A stretch of 40,251 bases of DNA. Source: SIG673 sp045660565 (lineage in GTDB: Bacteria; Bacillota; Clostridia; Oscillospirales; CAG-272). How positions within the stretch are numbered: the stretch's first letter is position 1; every line of letters begins with the position of its first letter. The stretch is from positions 1-40,251 of the forward strand of contig JAZRDX010000089.1 in assembly GCA_045660565.1 (NCBI GenBank), given 5' to 3'. The notes beneath the pieces were generated by a model. That model did not search any database, was not told the DNA's origin, and saw only the letters and a program-made list of their open reading frames with translations. This document shows, one piece after another, positions 34,192 through 40,251 of the stretch. Both the position numbers and the translations under genes were made by a program.

Positions 34192-35235
34192 ATGTATACA
34201 AAACTTGACGTGAACGGTCTTTATAAAAAAGATGTGTTTAAAAACATTGCTTTTTCGCTTGAGCGCGGAATTCTTTGTATTCTTTCAAAAAAATCCGAAA
34301 GAAGCTCGGCGCTTCTTGACTCGCTCTCCGGTGTAAAAAAAGCCGACGGAGGAGAGATTATCGGGAATGATAACGCGGCATATTTGTCAAAGGGCTCGCC
34401 GCTTCCGGGATATCTTACCGCAGGGGAATACCTTCGTTTTGTTTTAAAGATAAAAAAAGAAGCGGAGATTCCGGACAGCGCGATTGAGATCACCGAAGAT
34501 TTCAGTGAAAAATCAATAGTAACGCTCTCGCCGCTTGAAAAGCTTTCGCTCGGCATCGCGGCATCTCTTATAGGCAACCCTGACTTTATAGCCTTAGAAG
34601 AGCCATACAGCAATTTAACCTTTGATGAATATGGGGATTTTAAGCAGCTTATCATTTCCGCTTCCGAGCAAGTACCGATTATATTTTCATCATCTTCCGT
34701 TTTTGAGTGCAAGGAAATAAGTGATAAAACGCTTGTGCTTTCTACAGGAAATCAGATTTATTTCGGGGACACAAAAACGCTTTTTGAAACGGAAATCAAT
34801 GAAACGGACGTTTGTTGCCTTGTTAAAGGCGATAAAGAGACGGTAATTGCGGCTTTTGAGCGTTATAGCCCCGAAATTGAAGAAACCGTAAGAGAGAATG
34901 TTTTTTTGGTTACCGTGAAAAGCGTTCCGATGTTTCGTGCCGCGGAAACAAGAAGCAGAATCAAGAAGCTGCTTTCAAAAGCAAGACTTTCGCTGCTTGA
35001 AATAAAATCGGAAAAGGAAGCACTGCTTAATATAATAGGCGAGCTTTCCGAAAGCGATAGAAAAAAGCGCGCTGAGTTTGATGAAAAAAAAGCGGTACAA
35101 ACTATAAAACTGAACCGCTCCCTCGTTGCGTTCAATCATGACGAAGAGGATGAAGAGGAAGCCGACACCGTAGACGAGGACGGAGACGAAGGCTTCAAGT
35201 CTGAAGAAGATGAAAAGTTCTCTGAAAATGAATAA
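34192..35235 (+). CDS. Degenerate ABC ATPase subunit of a Gld-type transporter
   Basis: 347 residues, with the fold order of an ABC-2 ATPase (GldA-like) but ruined catalytic motifs. In place of Walker A it has LSKKSERSSALL (about residues 31-42, no P-loop glycines or Lys). The signature is LSPLEKLSL (about 112-120) for LSGGxKQRL. The Walker B end is IALEEP (133-138) for LLDEP, and the H-loop reads FSSSS with no His. A second domain follows, and the last 35 residues are almost all acidic (DEEDEEEADTVDEDGDE). It precedes a permease and a GldG-like protein with close spacing. The start at 34192 has GGGGG upstream; an ATG four codons earlier is also possible. It may be a structural or regulatory ATPase relic. 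Confidence 0.75.
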   Translation: MYTKLDVNGLYKKDVFKNIAFSLERGILCILSKKSERSSALLDSLSGVKKADGGEIIGNDNAAYLSKGSPLPGYLTAGEYLRFVLKIKKEAEIPDSAIEITEDFSEKSIVTLSPLEKLSLGIAASLIGNPDFIALEEPYSNLTFDEYGDFKQLIISASEQVPIIFSSSSVFECKEISDKTLVLSTGNQIYFGDTKTLFETEINETDVCCLVKGDKETVIAAFERYSPEIEETVRENVFLVTVKSVPMFRAAETRSRIKKLLSKARLSLLEIKSEKEALLNIIGELSESDRKKRAEFDEKKAVQTIKLNRSLVAFNHDEEDEEEADTVDEDGDEGFKSEEDEKFSENE

Positions 35236-35293
35236 AATTATTTACTAATAGATTGATATTGCTATTTTTCTTATACAGAAAGGGCTTTGATAA

Positions 35294-36157
35294 ATGAAAC
35301 CTGTTTATTTTCTTACGCTTAAATCTTTTTTGCGTAACATAAAGACATATGTGTTTCTTGCGGTTATGTTTTTAGCGGAGGGTTTTTTCCTTACTTATAT
35401 TAATTTTAATAATCAGTACTCCGCTATAGAATATTCGCTTGAATTTATAGAAATAGTATTAATGCTTGCGCTTCCGCTCATAACGGCTGAGCTGTTCTCG
35501 GCAGATAGGGAAAGCGGGTTTGAAAAAACGCTTTTTGCTTTCGGTGTACCGAAAACGTCGTTTTATTTCGGAAAGGCTCTGGCTACTCTTACCGTCTTTG
35601 CCGTTCCGTATCTGCTTTTAGTTATCGCTCCGTTTATTTTCGACGTGTTTGGAGTTGTAAATTTTGCTGCGGCGTTTGCATCGGTTTTTGCATATTTTCT
35701 TGTGGGTACAGCTCTTATATCCGTGTGTATATTTATTTCCTTATCGGTAAAAAAGAGACTTCATTCCTATATTATATCCTACGCCGTTATGGTCATTGTT
35801 TATTTATTCGGAATTTTCGCCTCGGCAGTGCCTGTAACTCGCGGCTTTAGCTTGCTTCTCTTGACTGTCACCGCGGTACTTGTCGCGGTAGCGATTTATC
35901 TTTTTACAAAATCTTCCCTTATATTCGGCGGATTTTTCTGCCTTGTTGAAGCGCTGTTTATTATGTTTTATTTCATAACGCCAAAGGCGTTTGCCAAAGC
36001 TTTCCCGTTGCTTTTGGAGCTTCTTTCGCCCTGCTCATCTCTTAATACGCTTATATACGGTCCTTTTGATTTAGCGGAGATAGTACACCTTGTGCTTTTC
36101 ACCGCGGTGTTTGCACTTATTTCGTTTGTGCAGCTGTATAGAAGAAAGTATGAGTAA
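35294..36157 (+). CDS. ABC-2 type permease, GldF-like
   Basis: 287 residues with six predicted membrane helices. The cytoplasmic loop LITAELFSADRESGFEKTLFAFGVPKTSFYFGKAL (about residues 60-95) is the typical ABC-2 permease element, with coupling-helix residues and GK motif. It lies between the degenerate ATPase (58 bp upstream) and the GldG-like gene (19 bp downstream), so the three form one unit. AAAGGG lies upstream of the ATG. In Bacteroidetes the GldAFG set supports gliding; in Firmicutes the cargo of such systems is unknown. Confidence 0.82.
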   Translation: MKPVYFLTLKSFLRNIKTYVFLAVMFLAEGFFLTYINFNNQYSAIEYSLEFIEIVLMLALPLITAELFSADRESGFEKTLFAFGVPKTSFYFGKALATLTVFAVPYLLLVIAPFIFDVFGVVNFAAAFASVFAYFLVGTALISVCIFISLSVKKRLHSYIISYAVMVIVYLFGIFASAVPVTRGFSLLLLTVTAVLVAVAIYLFTKSSLIFGGFFCLVEALFIMFYFITPKAFAKAFPLLLELLSPCSSLNTLIYGPFDLAEIVHLVLFTAVFALISFVQLYRRKYE

Positions 36158-36176
36158 AGGAAAGGGGGATAAAGAA

Positions 36177-37670
36177 ATGTTTTATGATAAGCTTTCCCGT
36201 AAAACGGGAGAAAAAAACGCGGCGCTTATAATTATTTTTTCGGTTGTTTTAATTGCGGCGCTCATACTTGTCGGAGTGAAACTTATTCCGACGGTTTATA
36301 CAAAGCTTGATCTTTCCGCAAATTCTATGTATACCCTTTCTCCCGAAACGGAAAATCTCATCGCCTCTGTTGATAAGGAGATTATAATTTACCTTATCGC
36401 TTCTCCCGGAGAGGAAAACGAGGGGGTAAAAACGTTTTTGGAAAGGTATGCCGGTAAAAGTAAGAATATAACGTTAAAAACGCTCGATCCGGTAGCCGAC
36501 GCCGAGGAGATTTACAAGTATTCGGGTTCAACGCCACCGTCAAACAGTATAGTGGTCAAGACCGAAAACCGTTACAAAATGATTCCGTACTACGATTTGT
36601 TCTACTACGGAGAGGACGCGTATAACTACGCATATATGATTTACGCGCAGTACCGTAACGCAGGTTATATAGATTCAAGCCTCAGCTTTGACAGCTATCT
36701 GAAAAAATACGCCGTATACGACGGCTGTTACTCAGGTTACGAATACGAGGAAAGTATAAACGCGGCTATAAGGTACGTTACCTCGGACAGCCTTAAAAAA
36801 ATTTATCTTCTTGCAGGACACGAGGAGGATTCCCCGTCCTTTGACGTCTATAATCACATTACAAATTTCGGTTTTGAGCTTACCAGGATCAACGCCGAAA
36901 AGATAGATATTCCGTCCGATGCCGACCTGCTTCTTCTTTTCCCGAATACCGATATCTCCACGACAGAAAAGAATAAGCTTTTGGAGTATATGAAAAACGG
37001 CGGAAAGATACTTCTCGTTACAGCGCAGGGTGGAGAATACGGAACCCTTAATACGTTACTTAAGGAATACGGCGTTGTGAGCGACGGTAAATACCTTTGC
37101 GAGGATAACGAAAATTATAATTTTGAAAAAATACCCGCGTATACCATTCCCGATGTTTCCGACGAGGGACTTGCCGAGCTTCTTGACGAGCGTGCCGCGA
37201 CCGTTCTTCTTGCGGGAACGACCGGAATAACGCTTACCGAGACACAGCCTGCCGGTATTACGGTTAAACCGCTTCTTACGACCTCGCCCGAAAGCTATAC
37301 CACGGACGATATTGTTGACTATAAATTCGATGCAGCAAAAGATGTTAGAAAGGTAAGATACACCGGTGTATCCGCTACGAACGAAAACGGAGGCGGATTT
37401 GTATGGATTTCGGCACCGAGCGTGCTTTACGAGGATTATACCGTTTATACGAACGGCGGCAACCTGCTTACCTTGACGTATTATATAAACTCACTTACCG
37501 AGAATACCTATCCTGAGCCTGTTCCGGCGGTAATGCTTACGTCTGCAAAGACAGATGTGCCTAAATGGTTTATATATACCTTTGCCTCGGTTTTCTGCGG
37601 AGCCGTGCCGCTTGGTCTTGTCGGCTTTGGCTTGTTACGGAAAAGACGCCTCTATTCTGAAACGGTATAA
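36177..37670 (+). CDS. GldG-like auxiliary protein of an ABC transporter
   Basis: About 498 residues. There is one transmembrane helix near the N-terminus (ALIIIFSVVLIAALILVGV), a long extracytoplasmic region, and a last helix before a basic end (LLRKRR). The extracytoplasmic part begins with LDLSANSMYTLSPETENLI, the common start of the ABC-transporter auxiliary domain (GldG family), and contains DADLLLLFPNTDIS and LLEYMKNGGKILLVTAQGG. The ATG at 36177 has AGGAAAGGGGG upstream. Another ATG at 36150 overlaps the permease end and is also possible. It ends before a terminator. Confidence 0.82.
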   Translation: MFYDKLSRKTGEKNAALIIIFSVVLIAALILVGVKLIPTVYTKLDLSANSMYTLSPETENLIASVDKEIIIYLIASPGEENEGVKTFLERYAGKSKNITLKTLDPVADAEEIYKYSGSTPPSNSIVVKTENRYKMIPYYDLFYYGEDAYNYAYMIYAQYRNAGYIDSSLSFDSYLKKYAVYDGCYSGYEYEESINAAIRYVTSDSLKKIYLLAGHEEDSPSFDVYNHITNFGFELTRINAEKIDIPSDADLLLLFPNTDISTTEKNKLLEYMKNGGKILLVTAQGGEYGTLNTLLKEYGVVSDGKYLCEDNENYNFEKIPAYTIPDVSDEGLAELLDERAATVLLAGTTGITLTETQPAGITVKPLLTTSPESYTTDDIVDYKFDAAKDVRKVRYTGVSATNENGGGFVWISAPSVLYEDYTVYTNGGNLLTLTYYINSLTENTYPEPVPAVMLTSAKTDVPKWFIYTFASVFCGAVPLGLVGFGLLRKRRLYSETV

Positions 37671-37674
37671 AAAC

Positions 37675-37710
37675 AAAAGCGCGACTTCAAATGTTATAAG
37701 TCGCGTTTTT
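37675..37710 (+). terminator. Terminator after the Gld-type unit
   Basis: AAAAGCGCGACTT (37675-37687) pairs with AAGTCGCGTTTTT (37698-37710), one wobble, ten-base loop, T run on the + strand just after the stop. Confidence 0.9.
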
Positions 37711-37742
37711 GAAAGCAGAATTGATATATATATACGATAAGT

Positions 37743-37774
37743 AAAAAGACGAAGAAAAAATCTTCGTCTTTTTT
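37743..37774. terminator. Second, bidirectional terminator
   Basis: A 13-bp perfect stem (37743-37755 with 37761-37773), A5 loop on the + strand, with T runs at both ends. It serves the - strand gene ending at 37786 and backs up the terminator before it. Confidence 0.9.
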
Positions 37775-37785
37775 ATATTGTCCCG

Positions 37786-38151
37786 TCAGTTTTGAACCGT
37801 ATATCCGTTATTTTCAAGTACCGAGAGTGCGGAAGAAAAGCTTTCTTTCTTAACAAAAATATAGTCGGTGTTGTAGGTTGAGACGGCGAATATACCGATG
37901 CCGTTCTCGGCAAGCAGGGTGGAGATTTTTGACAGAATTCCGATAAGTGAAAAATCAAGCGTTCCGTCGATTCTGAATGCCTTCCAGCCGTCGCTGCGGC
38001 ATAAAACGTTGTTCGGTACGTTTTCGGTTATACAAACAAGAGAGCTTTCCTCGTCGGTTACCGCTGTGAAGGAAAACGGAGTTAACGCCGCCGAAGATAA
38101 GTCGGATACCTTGCATACCGAAAAGTCATACGGAAGTTTTTTTAATATCAT
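37786..38151 (-). CDS. ACT domain-containing protein
   Basis: 121 residues. The C-terminal half has the ACT pattern: GTLDFSLIGILSKISTLLAENGIGIFAVSTYNTDYIFVKK, then LENNGY. The N-terminal part (LKKLPYDFSVCKV) fits the small stand-alone ACT proteins that pair two such folds. It probably senses an amino acid or nucleotide-like ligand; the ligand is unknown. There is no good binding site, and it starts 23 bp after the SGNH gene on the same strand, so coupled expression is likely. Confidence 0.82.
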   Translation of the reverse strand: MILKKLPYDFSVCKVSDLSSAALTPFSFTAVTDEESSLVCITENVPNNVLCRSDGWKAFRIDGTLDFSLIGILSKISTLLAENGIGIFAVSTYNTDYIFVKKESFSSALSVLENNGYTVQN

Positions 38152-38174
38152 ATTTCAGGTGAAGCCGTCGGATT

Positions 38175-38849
38175 TTAAAGGAGCTTCATTAAGTCCTTAT
38201 AGATACGTTCCGCTATATTTTCCATTCCGAGGTCGCCGGGGTGATTCGCAACTCCGCTATGCTCGAAAAGAGCTAACGCCTTCATTTCGGGAAGCTCTCC
38301 GAGGTCGTTAAGCTCGGTAGGCTCTATTCCGTGTTTCTTGCATATATTACGAATTGCGACGTCAGCGACTTCGTGCTTCCAGAAGCAGGTGGTGAGCAGG
38401 AGCTTTGCCTTTCCACGACCTATAAATTCAAGAAATTTTTCGGCAGCCGCTTCAAAAGCCGCTTTGTCGGTGGTTCTGCTGACGTTTTCTCCAAGTCTGA
38501 AAACTATGATGTCAGGTTCAAAATCTCTGATATCGGAGTAGTCCTCAGGATATTCAACGTCATAGTTTCTTTCCCAGCTCGCAAACTGTCTTACGAAGAA
38601 GGAGATATTTTTTCCGCTGTTTGTAAGCTTGTTGAAAAGAAGATGAACGTAGTCGTGGTCCTTATCGCTTGCCGCCATACCGAAGTCGTGCTCCCAGCCT
38701 ATCGAGGGCTTAGGTCCGTGTCTCGTAATTGAGTTTCCGAGAACGGCGATCTTAACGCTGCCTTCAATATTTCCGAGTGTGTATGAGGTGCCGTTTTTCG
38801 TTACCTGGTTGTCCGCACTTACGGTGTTTGCATCTATTGCCATTTTCAT
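38175..38849 (-). CDS. SGNH/GDSL-like hydrolase
   Basis: 224 residues. AVLGNSITRHG (Ser40) gives the nucleophile block and FRLGEN the Gly/Asn block. NHPGDLGM near the C-terminus holds the catalytic His, but the Asp usually three residues before it is Val. No signal peptide is seen, so it is probably cytoplasmic. The family includes esterases and carbohydrate deacetylases. It follows the anchored protein gene by 36 bp. The substrate is unknown, and the altered triad leaves activity in doubt. Confidence 0.72.
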   Translation of the reverse strand: MKMAIDANTVSADNQVTKNGTSYTLGNIEGSVKIAVLGNSITRHGPKPSIGWEHDFGMAASDKDHDYVHLLFNKLTNSGKNISFFVRQFASWERNYDVEYPEDYSDIRDFEPDIIVFRLGENVSRTTDKAAFEAAAEKFLEFIGRGKAKLLLTTCFWKHEVADVAIRNICKKHGIEPTELNDLGELPEMKALALFEHSGVANHPGDLGMENIAERIYKDLMKLL

Positions 38850-38885
38850 TGTTCTTTACCGTGCCTTTCCTTGGTTTTTATTTAA

Positions 38886-39734
38886 TTATCCCGCCGGTGT
38901 AAAGCCTTCCGGAAGCTTAAAATCTGTTATGAGCTTAAAATAGCGCTTGTTTTCTTCCCATAGTGCGGCAGTTTTCTCCTTAGAGCTTGCCGAGATGCGC
39001 TTTACACATATAAGCGTATCGACGGGGAAAACGTTAAGCGCAGTATAAAATTTTGCAACGTCAAGTGAGTTTAAATAAAGAGAGCATTCGTCGTAGCGTG
39101 TACCCGTCGTTATTCCCATTTCGTCAAGCGGTATGAATACTCCGTTATCGTGGAGATTTTTGTAATAATCGGCGTCAATGAGGAAGATAACGTATTCGCC
39201 TGCCATAGCGTTTACCGAAAGCGTCTCCTGATTGTCCTTTATGATTGAGGGATTTAAAAAGTAGTCGCTTACGCCTTTTTCGTACATCGCCTTAAGCTCG
39301 TCGTTGTTCATAAGGATAATATCGAAAAGCTCGGCGCTTACCTTGCCGTCTCCGTTGTAGTCTGCGTCTATCTGCTGTGAAAAAGCGTCGGTTACGGCAT
39401 CTCTCTGCGCGTCGGTTAAGACCGCGGGACCTGCGTAAAGAATACGCACGTCGTATTTTTCCTTTGTAACCGACTGAACGATGAGGACTGTGAAAATTGT
39501 TACGAAGAAAAGCACGATAAGAATGTGCCATTTATAATAAAACCAGATGTCCTTCGGGGAAAGCGTACGTTTTGCCGACGTCTCCGAAGATACGGATGCG
39601 GCGACGGCTTCGGGAGAGGCGGCAGCTCTTATTGCAAGCTTTCTTGCCTCGGAAGAAAGCTCGATTTCGCTGTTCTCCGCCGATACGGATTCTCCTTTTT
39701 CTGAAAAATCATTAAATTCGTTGTTTTCGGGCAT
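38886..39734 (-). CDS. Membrane-anchored extracytoplasmic protein of unknown function
   Basis: 282 residues that I cannot assign to a family. The first 60 residues are acidic and Ala/Ser-rich. One transmembrane helix (about 70-92, HILIVLFFVTIFTVLIVQSV) follows a basic-aromatic stretch (YYKWH), giving an N-in topology. The outside part carries DADYNGDGKVSAE (about 130-142), very close to an EF-hand/dockerin-type calcium loop, then IILMNNDELKAMYEKG and NAMAGEYVIFLID. A good binding site (GGAG, seven bases before the ATG) supports the start. It sits between uppP and an SGNH hydrolase, which hints at the cell surface. Confidence 0.8.
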   Translation of the reverse strand: MPENNEFNDFSEKGESVSAENSEIELSSEARKLAIRAAASPEAVAASVSSETSAKRTLSPKDIWFYYKWHILIVLFFVTIFTVLIVQSVTKEKYDVRILYAGPAVLTDAQRDAVTDAFSQQIDADYNGDGKVSAELFDIILMNNDELKAMYEKGVSDYFLNPSIIKDNQETLSVNAMAGEYVIFLIDADYYKNLHDNGVFIPLDEMGITTGTRYDECSLYLNSLDVAKFYTALNVFPVDTLICVKRISASSKEKTAALWEENKRYFKLITDFKLPEGFTPAG

Positions 39735-39774
39735 TTTAAGTCTCCGTTTCTTGGGTTTTTAAAGACGTGTTTTT

Positions 39775-40251
39775 TTAAATCAGTGAAAATACAAGTATCA
39801 CGATAATTCCGAGCGCTATGCGGTAGTAGCCGAAAAGCTTGAAGTCATGCCGTTTTACAAAGCTCATTAAAAACTTTATGGCAAGAACCGATACGGTGAA
39901 TGCGACCGCTGAGCCGAGAAGAATCGTTAACATCTCCGCTTTGGTAAAGTTAAAGCCGAATTTTATAAGCTTGAGCGCGCTTGCACCGAGCATGGTGGGA
40001 AGCGCAAGGAAAAAGGTAAACTCCGCGGCGGCAACACGTGAGACGCCGATTATAAGCGCGCCGATTATCGTTGCTCCCGAACGCGAGGTTCCGGGTATCA
40101 TGGAAAGCACCTGGAAAAGACCTATGATAATTGCGGTTTTGTATCCAATGTCGCTGATGCTGTCGATTTTGGGAGTTTTGTCTCTGTTTAAGCGCTCGAT
40201 AACAATGAAAAGTATACCGTAGAATATAAGCATTACGGCTATGGAAATGGC
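39775..40251 (-). CDS. uppP: Undecaprenyl-diphosphatase UppP (5' part outside the window)
   Basis: Membrane phosphatase that recycles the lipid carrier of cell-wall synthesis; it also confers bacitracin resistance. The window holds the C-terminal 158 residues with the family signature PGTSRSGATI (about 50 residues into the visible part), preceded by GYKTAIIIGLFQVLSMI and followed by several hydrophobic helices. The frame stays open to the window edge, so it is cut by the window and not truncated in nature. It probably begins the - strand unit down to the ACT gene. Confidence 0.93.
   Translation of the reverse strand, partial: AISIAVMLIFYGILFIVIERLNRDKTPKIDSISDIGYKTAIIIGLFQVLSMIPGTSRSGATIIGALIIGVSRVAAAEFTFFLALPTMLGASALKLIKFGFNFTKAEMLTILLGSAVAFTVSVLAIKFLMSFVKRHDFKLFGYYRIALGIIVILVFSLI

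Noticed and set aside
1..40251. CRISPR arrays, transposases, phage or integrase genes
   Set aside because: No regularly spaced repeats, no terminal inverted repeats around a transposase, and no such protein motifs were found in any plausible gene.

Overview
The window looks like chromosome from a spore-forming Gram-positive bacterium of class Clostridia (Firmicutes/Bacillota), probably a gut-type Oscillospirales-like lineage. The grounds are three sporulation-family genes (yqfC, yqfD, ylbJ), Firmicute gene orders (phoH-ybeY-era-recO, tig-clpP-clpX, rbgA-rnhB-yraN), AGGAGG-type ribosome binding sites, and SigA-type promoters (TTGAHA-17-TATAAT). The taxonomic placement below class level is inference. 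I see no tRNA, rRNA, CRISPR array, insertion sequence or prophage. Most of the window is ordinary housekeeping DNA.

Layout. 1-3.7 kb (+): a heterodimeric ABC exporter pair behind the tail of an unidentified gene, ending in a strong terminator. 3.8-8.4 kb (-): mazG and prs, then a TIM-barrel sugar isomerase/epimerase with rhamnulokinase, driven by a perfect-consensus promoter. 8.5-15.1 kb (-): a genome-maintenance and secretion block read from an apgM-type promoter: apgM (possibly a homoserine kinase), lepB, rbgA, rnhB, yraN, mutS2. rplS (+) stands alone with its own promoter and terminator. 15.7-17.2 kb (-): a cysteine-desulfurase-like enzyme paired with a DUF3343 Se/S-carrier-like protein, with a palindrome over the predicted transcription start. 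17.3-18.4 kb (-): ylbJ-like gene, divergent from the + block yqfC-yqfD-phoH-ybeY-era-recO, then thrC. A small DUF1540 gene (-) and a metallophosphoesterase (+) follow. 26.2-29.9 kb (+): tig, clpP, clpX, the classic chaperone/protease set.

29.9-33.9 kb (-): a DUF2238/YjdF-like membrane protein, then a 467-bp gene-free stretch, an HPr-like protein, tpiA and pgk. The gene-free stretch holds the most striking non-coding object here. Bases 31020-31254 fold into a long interrupted trunk topped by several near-perfect hairpins with A-rich loops on the + strand, followed by a strong hairpin terminator. It looks like an undescribed (or at least unrecognised by me) structured RNA or a nested-palindrome element.

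34.2-37.7 kb (+): a Gld-type ABC system (ATPase, ABC-2 permease, GldG-like auxiliary protein) whose only ATPase has lost its Walker A, signature and H-loop residues. 37.8-40.25 kb (-): uppP (cut by the window end), a membrane-anchored extracytoplasmic protein, an SGNH-type hydrolase and an ACT-domain protein, closed by a bidirectional terminator.
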